From contig LNGK01000005.1 of assembly GCA_001510575.1 (NCBI GenBank), forward strand, positions 2,542,574-2,606,573: a DNA stretch of 64,000 nt, in the 5' to 3' direction. This DNA comes from Knoxdaviesia capensis (taxonomy: Eukaryota > Ascomycota > Sordariomycetes > Microascales > Gondwanamycetaceae). A program made the translations under genes and the position numbers. The notes beneath the pieces were generated by a model. That model saw nothing but the letters and a program-made list of their open reading frames with translations. It ran no database searches and had not been told where the DNA came from. Below, in pieces: positions 1 through 12,027 of this stretch. The number at the start of each line of letters is the position of its first letter. Within the stretch, counting starts at the first letter, position 1.

Positions 1-1450
1 GGGGGAAATCACCTCTTATGCTCACTCAAGAGAGAGTCGTGGAGAGGGAGGAAAACCAGACAGAGGAAAAGCGCGCAGGCGAACGGAACTAGACAGAAGA
101 ATCTCTCCGTTTAAAGGTCGCCAAACCACTTTTACGGGGTTCAGCTCTCGGACGTGAGAACGGATAACGCCCGAGTAGATGGTGTTTGGCGTTGAAAAGT
201 CGGGAGGAAAAATAATACACGGAATATCACGGTAAGACGGAGATCGTAAGGGTTGGAGTGAAGCTCGGTCAGAACTTGACACCACCAACACACATATCAA
301 GGGAAAATGGTGATCAGAGAAATGGCGACGCAGGAGACAATTGGAGAAATGAAGGCAACCGCAATATTTATTCCTTTCTTCTAGAAGGGGGAACGTAAAA
401 CGGCTTGCGCTGATATTTGATTGCCACGCCAGGGGCAAAAGATTCGAGAAAAAGTCTTCGAAAAAAAGCCGCGAGAGAGTCAGTCGGTGTCGATGATGGA
501 AGCGGACTGTGCCGAGGCGCGATGGGATAAAAAGTGAAAGAGAGTACAAAGTAGGACAAGAAAGGCGCGCAAACGACTCAAATTTTTAACGAGAGAGATG
601 GCGCGCGTGAATGGGGAACAGAAAAAAAAAAGGCGTGAATCGAAAGCTTGGGCGCTTGTGAGAGGAAGAAAAGAAAGAATGGAGAAAAAGGAAAGACTAG
701 AAGAATATGGAGAATGGTCGCAATGAAAGATGACTGCGTTTACCTGAAGAGAGGAGTAAAAAGGAGGAGAGAGGAAAAAGGAACGACGACGGAGAGAATG
801 AGAGAGAAGATTAGGAGAGGGAAAAAAAGCGAGCCAGAAAAAAAAAACCTAAATGAAGAAAAATCAAATAAATTAAGGGAAAAAAAAAGCCTATGAAAAC
901 AAGAGCCGGCAAGAGCGACCCCAAGCCAACAGTGATATGGGGTGGTTTCCTTTTTTTTTCTTTCTTTTTTTTTCTTCCTTTTCTGCTCCCTAGGCACAGC
1001 TTCTGGGTCGGCAGGAGTTAGTGAGTTCGTTGTCCCCAAAAACAGCAGGAACGACAGGCGAAAGAACCAGGAGGAGGGCGTAAATGGGAAGGAGCAAGGG
1101 GGGGCGAAAAGCCAGCCCTTGGGGGAAGGAACAAACGAAGAGGAGGGGCGTGGAAGAGAGGGGCGTGCGTGCCTTGTCTTTCCTGCCTGCCACCTTCTTC
1201 CTGTTAGCGCATGTGCCTGTTATGAACTGTGTCTGAACAGGTTTGGCAGGAAAAAAGGGACGGAAGGTGCGAATGCAGGAGAAAGCAGGAAAGAAGGAAA
1301 GAAAAGAACATTGATGGAAGGAAAGAAGGCGGCCGGGGTACAGGGTATTGGGACTAGGGGAGGGGGGGGGGACGAGCAGTTCCGAGAGGGGAGGGAAGGA
1401 ACGAAAGAAGGGGGAGGGAAATGGCTGAAGGCAAGGAGGCAAACCCGACG
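1..1450. other. Purine-rich tract, no gene; probable leader of a gene off the left edge
   Basis: The plus strand is strongly G/A-rich with many AAAA and GGAGG runs, so the minus strand is C/T-rich. In this window similar tracts lie just upstream of the start codons of minus-strand genes (before 53,316 and 62,826). By analogy this stretch could be the 5' leader/promoter of a minus-strand gene whose coding part lies left of position 1. Open frames here are low-complexity (Lys/Arg/Glu on plus, Ser/Phe/Leu on minus) and not protein-like. One TTCTAGAA palindrome is at 379-386. Confidence 0.4.
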
Positions 1451-2021
1451 GGACAGGCCTGGTTCTTTGTTTTAGTGGTTTTCAGCCAGGGGCATCCACA
1501 GCTTCCAGAGCTGGGAACTGGGGGGCATTTACTGGTATGTGGCACTAAGATTCTTGGAAGATGCGATGCAGTTTCTGACGGCGGCTGTTGTGGGCAACGC
1601 TGGCTGGGGCCGTAAAAATAATAACCCTAAAGCACCGGAGAGTCCAAGGGGAAAGAGCAAACGGCAGTCGAGGCCAGTTTCGACGGCGAGTTGCTCCTTC
1701 CTTGGGCTTCCCGAGCCGTTTTCTCCTGTGTCATTTAAACCCTGGATAACCCAAAGAGAAATCATCGAAGATAAGGGGTGGACACGGCGACAAAGCGGCG
1801 GCCATAAAATGATTTGCATGGCCATTCCCGGGTCCGTAACGCAAGATTTCACAAGACATCCAAGAGCGGGCATGGATGCATGGTCGATTTGTTGTTTGAC
1901 TCGCCCGGCCGTCACGCGTTTCCCATCGTTTTCGCGTCCCCGGGATTTCAAGCATCGTCAAAATCCGGTCAATCCGCAGGATACACAGTCTTACGATCCT
2001 GTCACCATGCTGGCCGGAGTC

Positions 2022-2029
2022 TATAAATA
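2022..2029 (+). promoter_or_regulatory. TATA-box-like element
   Basis: TATAAATA is present on the plus strand about 600 bp upstream of the coding-like segment at 2,630-2,896. It fits a TATA box in sequence, but no transcript start is known, so the assignment is weak. Confidence 0.2.
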
Positions 2030-2629
2030 CTCATATGCGAGCGATTATCCCCCATTTCTAGACCAAAGGCCCAAGCAAGCAAAATACAGTGTCCCTTTTT
2101 AGACCTCGAAACATGCACATAGTGTGGGTGCTTCCGCGTTCCAGAGAGTCTTGGTCAAGCAGACAGAGAGAAAAAGGGATGGAACGGGGGGAGGGAGAGA
2201 GGAGACGAAGCATGAGGGGAGCTGACTACACCATGCCTTCTGGAAGATTGTTCTTTTTCGATGCTTCCCCCTAGCTTCTTCCACAGAGAACAATGTTCCA
2301 GAAAACATCTAAATTAGGGCTGTGCTGGCCAGTGAGCATTCAAAAAAGGCGGGACTTCTCCTTTCGTTCCCTCTGTTCCCCCCTGGTCTTGGCCCTGATT
2401 GTACGCGCCTGAGGTGTTAGGGCAGGGCAGGTCAAGATCGAAAAGGGACAAGAAGTACCTGCGACGTTGGTGTCGGTATTATGCATCTTACAGGTACCTT
2501 GGGCTGGTGGTGCTGTGTGACGCTAGGCAAGGGGACGCTGTCGAACTTGAGGCGGCGACCAGGGTTGGGAAACGGTGTTCTTATGCAAAACTTCTGTTTT
2601 AATGGGTTGTTGTGTTGTTTTTGCGCAGA

Positions 2630-2896
2630 AGAGAGCAAGGCCTGTCTGTGTTACGGTTACAAGATGGGAAGCTGAGATTGGAGATGTCCCGTTCTGTTTG
2701 GCAGAGTCCAGGGCCAAGTCTCGCTCTTGTCCTCGCTTCCCATCGGGCACCACCACCCAACGATATCACGAGGCCTCGCCGAGAACAGAGGAGGATCTGC
2801 CGGAACAAACCCAGGAAGGACCTCGGTACCACGAAGGACAACTCCATCCACTCCAGATACATCACGGCGCCCTTCTCGGTGTTCAGTCAGCTGTAG
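2630..2896 (+). CDS. Possible 3'-terminal exon of an unrecognised gene
   Basis: A T-rich tract ending TTTTTGCGCAG (to 2,629) resembles a 3' splice site. The frame that follows, read so as to stop at TAG 2,894-2,896, ends in ...FSVFSQL. Over its last 30 codons, 26 have G or C in the third position, while first and second positions show about 40-47% G/C. That is a coding-type bias in this frame only. Upstream exons were not found: the frame before the putative acceptor has no convincing start. The peptide resembles no family I recognise and carries many Arg/Lys (near RREQRRICRNKPRK). It may be the end of a small spliced gene, a decayed gene or a chance open frame. Confidence 0.28.
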   Translation, partial: REQGLSVLRLQDGKLRLEMSRSVWQSPGPSLALVLASHRAPPPNDITRPRREQRRICRNKPRKDLGTTKDNSIHSRYITAPFSVFSQL

Positions 2897-4651
2897 CAGA
2901 AAATAGCAACCACAACACGGTGATAGTGGGAGCTAATGATATCTTGTTCCAACCAGCTTCAATGCAAGGTGATGCTGCTGATGCTGAAACTATTCCTCCC
3001 GTGCAACATTTCACCAAGAGCTTTCCTGTCCTTCTGGACTGGCGGAGTGGCAAATTCGGTCGCTTTCCTCTCCTCGCGGGGGTTGGTGGGTATCAGATTT
3101 TTGGAGGGGCCTTTTTTCTTTTTTTTTTTCTTTTTTTTTTTTGTAACCGCAATTCAGTAAACAAGCCAGTACGGAAGAAAAAGAAGAAATCAATTAATAC
3201 CAAAAAATGGGGGGCGTGTGGAGAACGATGGGATTAGATTGGCAGAGAATTATGGAAGGATGGATGGCTAATAAGACGTTATAATATAAGAATAATAATG
3301 CCATGCTTTAACGAACGGTTAATGAAGCCGCCGCGCCCCGATTTGGGTCGAGGGACGGACATTCGGGTACTTCGCGATCTTTGCCTGCCCACCTCCCAAA
3401 AAAAAACGCAAAAGAGGGTCTGGTGAGCATGAATGTCAATGGCAATGGCCGAGCATTTGCTGACAGGCAAAATCTGTGTCGACGATGGCTGTCCAGTATC
3501 CTGCTGAAAGCCAGAGAGTGAAGGAGAGCTTGATGTTTCTCCAGCCCCGATTTACGACGGGTAGGCCTCGCTTCTTGTCAACCGACGTTTCGCTGCGTTT
3601 CGAATGTTGGGTCTGCATTTGGTCGCCGCCCCAGTTTGTCTATCGTCTGGGGCTGTGTGCAAGGTGTTTCTCGGGGGCCGACGCTCTGCACACTATGAAG
3701 ATGTGGGTTGCAAGTCGAATGTCGACAGGACAGTGCTCCCCTCCCAAAGGTTTTTATTTTATTTTATTATTTCATTTTTATTTTTCTATATCTTCTTGGC
3801 TCGTGTTTCTTCCGTGATGGTGCGGTGCGGTGAATAAAATACGGTAAAGCTGCAACTCCTCCACAGGAGAAAATAATTGGAGGAGGGGAGGGGGGAGGAG
3901 GAGAGGGGGGAATGTAGGGTGGCTCAGCCTCAGTTTGGAATATGCAGTCACTGATCACTCTTCCCTCTCACGCTCTCTCTCCCCCACCTGTCTATCCCGC
4001 CCGTGACAATGAATTGCTCCGGTGTCTGCACAAAGTCTCTCCGTGTCACGGCTAGTCGTCACAGCTCCAGCACCAACGGCCAATCTCAGTTCTCGTCACT
4101 CGCCTCGGGCTATTTCTTCTGGTTGCGGGTGAATTTTCCTGGCCCTGGTTTTTGCTTCTTCAATTTTTTTTTTATATCCGCGCCCAGACCTGGCTCGGCC
4201 CAGCCAAGGCACAAGGCACTCTCAGCAACCATCCCCAGTAGTATCCGAGGCCCGGATCTGTTCAGCTCTCGTAGCTCTGAGAATGTGCTGCTGGCGATCC
4301 CCTCTCTGCGTGCTGGCCAGTCGACGGGTGCGCATGTTGGCCCATAAATCCTCCACGCACATCAATCACCTCCGATCCGGGCACTGGTGGGTGCCCGGCT
4401 ATCGCAACCCTCCTCATGGCCATATCTGTGTTTGATATCTACCGGGATAATCCTTCTATGATCGCTTCTGCTAGTTTTCATTCCAGCCTTTTTCCTCTCT
4501 GCTCTCTTTTCTTTCCTGGCTTCTTTTGTTCTCCTGCTGAGAACTGTAGGCCATGGCCCAAACTGCATGGCTGTGGTTTCTGCCGATCAGTAATGCAACT
4601 CTACCGGTTTACATGAGCACAATATGCATAGACGCCATGCTAGCCCTCTGC

Positions 4652-4690
4652 TTTTTTTTTTTTTGTTTTTTTTTTTTGTTTTTTTTGTTT
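4652..4690 (+). repeat. Poly-T tract with G interruptions
   Basis: About 39 bases consist of T runs of 13, 12 and 8 separated by single G bases. Confidence 0.9.
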
Positions 4691-5127
4691 GACGTTGATC
4701 CTTGGGCATCCGAGCTTCCGTCATTCACCATCCGTCACCCGAGGCGATCTGCTTGGTCTGGGTTCCTGATATGGTCAAGTCTTTGAGTGGCCTAGGTTCT
4801 GAATCCACACGTTTTGCGGGAAATGAAATGCCCAGGCCAGTGTGCTTGGTTAGGGTTGGTGCACACCCACCACCATCCAACTCTCGCTCTGTATCAAGCA
4901 CGGATTCTAGCAGAGATGGTCGGCAATGACTCGACTGCCGTCACTGAGATGCGGTATAGAAATGGGGTGTCTAAGCTACCCCGTGGTCTCTGAATTCAAT
5001 TCAGTACCAAACTCTCGGTTATCTATTCTGGCTAGGTTCCTGACCGCTCATTCCAGGCCAACTCTGTCGCTTGCTCTCGGGTATCACCAGTCGCTGGCCT
5101 CAGGTCGGTCTGTCTCTCGCTTTTTCC

Positions 5128-5160
<33 letters not shown>
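5128..5160 (+). repeat. (CT)n microsatellite
   Basis: This is a near-perfect CT dinucleotide run with one CG interruption, inside the pyrimidine-rich tract. Confidence 0.9.
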
Positions 5161-5161
<1 letters not shown>

Positions 5162-5674
5162 TTTATCTCGCCTGCAGATACTCGATGATTTCGACTAAGC
5201 CTAAACAAGCCGCCATGACCTTTCCCCCCCCTCTGCGCTGAGGGCAGGAATGCTGGGCGAAGGGCTAAGTGGAGGCTATTTCGTCTACAGAAACAGGCTT
5301 GCAATGAACGGTCAAGAGACTAGAGCACTTTGGTGACCAGGGAATGCCTTGGGTTTGTAAATCCGCTGACTCACAGATCTCTCTGTGTCTCGCTGCCACT
5401 CTTTGGTTTCCCTACGCCCCAGTTTTATTTTCCTTTTTCTGATTCTCCACCACCACTATCACCCACCCGCCGATATCTTGTCACGAACCGCCGCCAAGCT
5501 TATCTCTGCTCTCTGACCTTGGTGAATGCTCTCTCTCTCCTGGATACTGCTATCTCTGGGCATACGCAGTATATACAGTACTGTACTGTATCTCGTGAGT
5601 TCGGAGTGGCACACAGATCTCTGTGTCCAGGCCGGCTTCTCAACAGCCAATCTACGATACCCACAACTCCCACC

Positions 5675-5806
5675 ATGGCAGATGACACCCCCCTGGCCTG
5701 TCATGGTGCCCCACAGCCACTTCCGAGCGGTCTGGGACAATGGCCAGTGGGCTGTGATAACATCCTTCAGTTCATGAATCTGCAAACTTATCTCTCGCTT
5801 TTGTGA
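5675..5806 (+). CDS. Possible 43-codon small ORF in a strong start context
   Basis: The ATG at 5,675 lies in CACCATGGC, close to the ideal fungal/eukaryotic initiation context, within the pyrimidine-rich tract. The frame runs 43 codons to TGA at 5,804-5,806 (MADDTPLACHGAPQP...). It has no recognisable domain. It could be a uORF in a long leader, a small protein, or a first exon (it contains several GT dinucleotides but no good GTAWGT donor). Support is the start context and position only. Confidence 0.22.
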   Translation: MADDTPLACHGAPQPLPSGLGQWPVGCDNILQFMNLQTYLSLL

Positions 5807-7709
5807 CTTCTCTCAATCTCGGACTTACTTCCTGCTTGCTGCCTTCTCCACCTCCATCAGCCAAGCTGCTCTTGACTTGTTGCGGTCCTGCAGCTTGAGC
5901 CCATTCCTACCAGCCAGGGCCAGTGTCAAGTGTTAACTGATATCGCGCAGGTATTGTGTCGATCTGCAGACGAGCTTTGCCCATTCTGGTTGTTTGTCGT
6001 GAGGCTGTGTTCTTGTAAAGTCGACTGTGGCATGCAGTGTCTCCTCCACTTTTGCATTCCATTCATTCTCCCGCCCTGCAGCATGCTCCTTCACCTCTAA
6101 TCTTGATTTTCAGGCTATTTTTTCTTTTGCTTTCTCTTCTTGTCGTGTCAAGATCTTCGCTGTCTGGCTGTCATTGTAGCATCCTGTGAAGTTGCAAAAT
6201 CCCCCGCTGCGTCGTGATCGAAATTCCGAAGCTAGCTTCCTCCTTTGTCCGCTCCAAGTTCCAAGCTTCAGGTGTTTATTCCGCGCCTCTCCCGTCTATT
6301 TTAGTTAATCCTCTGCCGTGTGAGTGATCCCTAAAATAGATTATGTCTGCCAAAGTTCTTCCTATTTTGTCGCGGTCGACACACACAAAAAGATGTTAGT
6401 CTCTATTGTTCTCGCGACAACTATTTTTTTGGTGGGATTTTTTTCATGCTTGTCCCGTCCGTGTTGATTGCTCTGGGAATCGGCCCCAGGATTCCACGCC
6501 GTGATCGGGGCACTGCGGGCTCCTTCGTGCTCACACGGATACACATGCGCGCCCAATATGCGAGGATTTGCACGGGAATGTGCTCACTGTCCAATTGTAC
6601 CAGGAACAGACGGCCCAACTAAAGAATCACCGCGACTCCCCCATGCCCCATGAGGATCTGAAAGCATTGAACTCCGGGCACTGACACACCCAGGAAATCT
6701 CACCATTTCGGTATTGGGTGACATATTTTACCGCCAGCATCACCTGTAGTCAACCATACCAGAAAATCCGAAGACAGAAAGTATCACCTGCCTATCCTCT
6801 CGGCGACCGGAAAGCCTCACACGAGGAGGGTAAAAATCACGGGAACAAAGCAGTTAGGACGGGACATGCATCTTGGCATTAAATGTTGTGCTGAGAATCC
6901 CATGTTTTGTGCAGTGCGACGAGATGGGGTTGCATGACTTCACCCTCCTACTCATGTCGATCACCATCTCTGAGAACTTCAATGCTGACTCGTCTGATCC
7001 TTTTGCGTGTATTGTGTTTTTTTCTTTTGTCTCTTAGAAGAAGGGGTGGGTGCATTGCGTGGTAGTATTTTCTGTACGTTGCTGTGAGCCTAATATACGC
7101 ACCACTATTACTGGCCAGATCCATCTCGGACACGCCGGCCAAGCCTCCACATCCTCTCCATAACAAATCCAGGTCTATCCCGATCAGTCAAGAGAAAGGG
7201 ACGAAAATGAAAGGGATGGGATGGGACCGTCAGGCATAAAAGATAGCCGGCCAAAGATTGGTGTGATTTCTGGAACCAGATGATCCCTCTCCGATCATTG
7301 AGGTGGCTGACGCAGCTCGCCAGGCCGGAGTCGGGCCAGGGGGAAGATGCCGTCGCTGGTGGTAACTTGTGGTGACTGGTCAGACAATGACAAACTCTAG
7401 GGTACGGGGAGAGAGAGAGACATACAGACGTCCAAATGCTCTGCGTACTAACATACACACACGTCAGGACCACTGTCGTTGACAAGTGCTGACGCCGTCC
7501 GTCAGCACAGCACGGAATCTGCCTTGAAGGCATAATTACATTACGCAGCTGGGTGTCTCTCCTGCTCCACAAGTCCTCCCACCGATAACTTCCTGTTCCC
7601 CTCCCCCCTCCACCCACTTTGATCTCTTCATGTCAATGCGCAATAGAATCTATGTACTGTACAGTAGAGAGAGTGGAGAACGAGAGCTGGGAACGGGCCT
7701 TGCCCGACC

Positions 7710-7729
7710 TTCCATGAAGTCTTCTAGAA
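7710..7729. promoter_or_regulatory. Heat-shock-element-like array A
   Basis: Reads TTC-N3-GAA-N3-TTC-TA-GAA. Alternating TTC/GAA units are the building blocks of Hsf1 sites, but the 3-base spacers differ from the canonical 2-base spacing. The same architecture recurs at 10,901, 12,002, 12,864 and 14,458. Confidence 0.3.
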
Positions 7730-10700
7730 GGACCACAGCGCCTTTCCTTGGGTGGACCTGTGGGTGCGATTGAAGCTACAGGGGACTCCCTTGAAGGGGA
7801 AAATTGGGGAGCCTGGCTGAGTTACAAGTTGGCTGCTGTTGCAGGTTGCAACCGTAGGCCATGTCAGGTCCCACAACTCGCCTTCACTGTCAGGTCTGTC
7901 CTGGTCGGTCTCTGTATTACTGGGCCTACAAGGCAAGATAAAAGACAAGTTAAAGAGATTAGGGCCCTGGCTGCTATGGTGCGGGCTTCAGCGATCCCAT
8001 CCGATAGCAAACATATCAGTGCATGGCGAAGGAACGAAGCGTATCTTCTCTCAAGGGCTTTGGCCCTGTCCTCTGGCTGGCCGTCAGATTATCCTCTTAA
8101 CGCATCCCTGCCGGCAATTCCAATGCAACCTATATTATCGATTTAAGGAAATACTATGGACAAATGGTGGCCTGTTCCAAAGGATGTCATTTCCTTGTAC
8201 CGATGAAGTGATTTGCTGGCTAAAGGAGGGGAGGGAGACTGGGAATGCTGGGAAGAGAGCGACTAATGTTTGAACTTTCTGTTTGTTCGAAAAGCGAGTA
8301 ACTGTTGTACTGTATGAACATGCAGTTTTGCCATGAATATGCATCTCCTGACACTTGATACTGCTTGTCTATCCAGAGGGCCACATTTCAGCGTTTCTTC
8401 CGGCCTCCGGCCTATGACCGCTGTCAAATCAATGCATAAAACCCATCCAAAATGTAATTCAAGCTAGAAAGGGATTTGCGGATGATCCAGTCGGGGTCCT
8501 CGGGAGCAAAACATGCCTTTCAGCTTTGGTTTCTTTTTCTTGGGTCCCCCCTTTTCCTCCTCAGTCTTGCGCATATTTGTCACGTTAATGTCTGTGTTTC
8601 GGCTGTTGCATTCACCTGTTGTTGGCTCCAATCATGTTGCTATCGACAGACCTGGGCCTTGATCTATCCTTCCGGATACCGAAACCACTGGCCAAGGGGA
8701 TTGACGCGTTCCTCCCACCTGCTCACATCAATGTAACTGTTGGCGTCCGGCCTGACTTACAGCATCAGCCATGTGTTCGGATGCTTCCCACCCTGCTTCG
8801 TGATCGCGGAAGAAGAAAAATCGGGGAGGGGGAAACAACGACGACATCACTTCAACGTGGATCTCTTGTTGTTGGGGAAATGTGGCTTAGAATATGTCGT
8901 CCCGGCTCCGTGTCGGATAGTGCTGAGACCCCGCGTTTTAGATTCAACCAGCATCATGAGAAACACCGAGCACACACGCCACGGGGCGATGATGAGAGAT
9001 TTGTGATGGATTCCATTGTGAGATATTCCCCAAATTACAAAAAAGGCCTGTTTGGCCATTGACCAACAGAATCACCAACCGGTATAGGCTGCTCCTCACC
9101 GTTTCCACCCGTGTGTTCAGAGCCCCTCACTCCTCAAAAGGGCAACCTTCTAGAAAGCCCAGCTAGGACCGACGTCCCATCCCGGGGATAATCGAACTTT
9201 CTGATGGCACAGTAAACCCTGAACAAGGCCAGCAAGGTACCTACGAACCGCCTAAGCACTTGCCTGGGCATCTGGTCCAAGCTTCCGCTGGCAGGAAAGG
9301 ATATAACAACAGCAGGAAAAAGAAGAGCCAGAGTGAATGTGACAAAAAACTTGGCTGCTGAGTGCGTGCTCACGCCTGTCTCAGCTCACTCTCCCTTCCC
9401 TCACCTATAACGGCGATGCTATTGTTCTGTAGCACAAAAGCCCTGGCCCTGTCTTGGGCTTTGTGGCTACACCTTATTTTAGTGCTCCAGTGTTGCCCTG
9501 TGTGTGTATTTGATCGCGAACCGTGCCGAATGGACAAAAGAGTTAGAAGAAAGAAAGAAAAGGGGTTGAGTTTGAAAAAAAAAAAATTTGAATGGGACCG
9601 TGATGGCTACATTCCTCCCAGAAAGAAGTCTCATGCGGCCCAGCAACAGGTGGGAGATTCGGAGCGTGTAAAAAAAGAAAACTGCCCTGAGATGTCTCCT
9701 GTCTAGCCGTATACCGGGTGACGAAAGAGGATAGCGGTTCCTCGCGTGCTGTGCCACCCCTAACCCTTTCCACTGCATCCAATCATGGAGCCTCAGCTGT
9801 CTCATACGCACGTCTCCTGATCTCACGCACGCACATGAGTTTTGGTTCAGGATGTCCTGTAACCTTGTTGGAACAGTGGATAAATTTAGAAGTGAATAGG
9901 AGGGTTTCCAAATAAGAAACCGAGAAGATAGAGACAGAGAGCAATGGCTACAACTTCACCACCAGCTCTGCATCTCACTTCTTCCCTTCTCGTGTCTCAT
10001 GCACACAACTGTTCGGTCAAGGGGTGGCTGGGGGTAAGTGGACCGACGCCACTTGGTCTAAGCCAGCGTCCTATCTGAAAAGAGGAAAGTTTAGAAGGTT
10101 TAAAAAGAGTATCATGTTTGTAGGATTTTAGTTAGAGCTTCAGGATGGCTGAGCACAGAAGGTTTAGTGTGCAAATTGAAGCTATGCCGAGAACGCCGGT
10201 TCGCAAGATTCTTCATTGATGACCGGAGGACAGTAACAAAGGGAACGCTGGGATCCGAGGCTGAAGATATTCTCAAAGTGTAGTACTCGCTTGAATTCAG
10301 TCCGGCGAAACTGAAAAAAGTAAAGACAAGTTCCGAAGGGCAAAGGAAAGGGCGGTCAGCCCACTGGTGCTTCATTTACTAGAGGGAGAATTCGTCATGG
10401 AAGAAGCAAAACAGCGGATATTTTGGAATCGAAAGACCTGGAGGGAGGCATACATCTCCTTCAAATGCCATGCCAACATTTGCCCTATCAGGGAGAGATC
10501 CAAAAGATCTTGCGGGCGTCGAAACAAAGGAGCAAATATCACGTATAGTACCCATAGGGAAGAACTTTTGACAAAGCCTCCCTCCAACGGCCGCAGCGAT
10601 GCAGATGCAGTATTCTCACGAACGTACGGACAGGAATGTGCAAAAATCCCAACTCTCGGAGCTATTTTAATCCCCATCCCGCAGACAAGTTTGTGATCTA

Positions 10701-10758
10701 TTCTGGGTTGGTTCGAGAAAGAACAAAGAGATAAGGACTGCCACGGAAACTGAGAGAA

Positions 10759-10797
10759 GTGTGGGTGTGTATGTGTGTGTGGGTGTGTGGGTGGGTG
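10759..10797 (+). repeat. (GT)n-rich microsatellite
   Basis: An imperfect GTGTGGGTGTGTATGTGTG-type run of about 39 bases. Confidence 0.85.
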
Positions 10798-10900
10798 AGA
10801 TATCGGTTTATGATAGAAGTTGGGATGTGGGCTTTCGAGGAGGAAGGTGGTGTGCCCCCCCTTGCCGTGTGCCCTCCCCGTCGTTCCTTCCCAGCCATTC

Positions 10901-10940
10901 TTCGAGAAGGCTTCTATGAATGCACGGTGGTTTTCTAGAA
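10901..10940. promoter_or_regulatory. Heat-shock-element-like array B
   Basis: Reads TTC-GA-GAA-N3-TTC-N3-GAA, followed 12 bases later by TTCTAGAA at 10,933-10,940. It has the same unit order and 3-base GAA-to-TTC spacing as the other arrays. Confidence 0.3.
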
Positions 10941-11820
10941 GCCGGAATGGAAGGAAGTTAGAACAGGAGGGAGGAAAAGAAGAAAGCCCGCCCCCACCCG
11001 CAAAATGACACTTCCTTCCTGTTCTTTTCGCTTGTGATGCTGAGCGGGAGGTTGCCTCATGGCCAGAGGGCTGGAATGAGGATTGCAATGTGTTTGTCAG
11101 GCGCAGGCGCTGTCTGGGTTGGACATATTTTTCCCTCTTCGGTTGGAGGAAGAAGAATACGAAGATAACCGAACGGGCTGCGGTGTTCTAATCTGTTAGC
11201 CCTCTTCGCTCACGCCCGATGAGCCAGTATCTCTGGTTCCTCCTTTCTCTGCTTGCCTTGACAAACAACATGCGCATCAAGTGCTGTGACTGGCTCCAGC
11301 GACTTGGAACAGGGGGATGGGATGAAATGGTGGACCAACATCACAGGATGTCACGGAGCGCACTGGAATGGCCCGAACCCCAACCCAGAGATAACGGACG
11401 CGCCATTTCGAACACCTTTTTATTCTCAAGTTCTATGCTGTCCGAACCATCTCCACCGTGAAGAAGGAGATTTTACGGATTCATTTCTTCCTTTTTCCCC
11501 GTGATAATCGGAACGAAAGGCGATAAGCGGACGACTCCAACTGCAACCACCTTGTTGTTGGGGTTTCGCCTCCCTCTCATTACCTACCCGCCCCCTTGAT
11601 GATGATGTGGCCAGCTTTGTCGCACTGCCCGAGAGAAGTAATACGACTATTAATGATGGGCGCACAATGTGCGGCTGATCGTGGTGGGATGGGATGGGAG
11701 GCTTCACAGTACGTTCGCTGTATAAATGTGGATTCTGGAGATGGCGGGTTGTAACTGAAGCATCGATGCACAGTATTTCGCAGGACATCTGCAGAAATCT
11801 GCGCGTCTGTACAGTAAGAT

Positions 11821-11840
11821 ATACAGTCTTAGGACTGTAT
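11821..11840. repeat. Short inverted repeat of the ACAGT/ACTGT family
   Basis: ATACAGTC and GACTGTAT form a perfect 8-bp stem around a TTAG loop. Further CAGTATATACACTGTACG-type sequence follows to 11,880, and CTGTACAGTA precedes it. A comparable TACTGTAC palindrome cluster lies at 40,791-40,829. Confidence 0.7.
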
Positions 11841-12001
11841 ACTTCAACAAGCAGTATATACACTGTACGTGACACTGTAGTTTGTCTTCACTTTTTCAGT
11901 TGAGAAAGTACGCTAATCTAGGAATGGCTATAGCTAATTCTTGACCCACAAATGGAAGAAAAAAGGAAGGACTTGCCCCGCCTTTCTAGCCTCCATGGCC
12001 C

Positions 12002-12027
12002 TTCTAGAAACCTTCCATGAAACTTTC
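12002..12027. promoter_or_regulatory. Heat-shock-element-like array C
   Basis: Reads TTC-TA-GAA-N3-TTC-N3-GAA-N3-TTC. Its reverse complement shares TTCTAGAAGGNCCA with array A at 7,710, suggesting common ancestry or a longer shared motif. Confidence 0.3.

Larger units (their letters stand above)
1451..3699. other. Mostly non-coding stretch with one coding-like fragment
   Basis: Apart from the coding-like segment at 2,630-2,896 I see no supportable gene. A 178-codon open frame starts at ATG 1,566 (+), but it has no recognisable motif and no third-position G/C bias. T-rich homopolymer runs interrupted by single C bases lie at about 3,112-3,142. Confidence 0.35.
3700..6340 (+). other. Long pyrimidine-rich tract (plus strand)
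   Basis: The plus strand is C/T-rich for about 2.6 kb with repeated TCTCTC and TTTTTT runs. It has the same texture as the leaders directly upstream of the plus-strand genes at 41,911 and 48,236. Here no recognisable coding sequence follows. It may be the leader of a non-coding or short-ORF transcript. A T tract is at 4,652-4,690 and a CT microsatellite at 5,128-5,160. Confidence 0.4.

Noticed and set aside
1539..2102. 187-codon plus-strand frame
   Set aside because: Opens at GTG; from the first ATG (1,566) it is 178 codons with no motif, and a TATA-like element sits inside it.
8634..9062. 142-codon plus-strand frame (MLLSTDLGLDLSF...)
   Set aside because: Composition is plausible, but there is no domain, no G/C third-position bias and no splice or promoter support. 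A few frames of this length are expected by chance.
10372..11088. 238-codon minus-strand frame
   Set aside because: No ATG near its start (it opens at TTG), contains a (TH)n stretch from the GT microsatellite, and has no domain.
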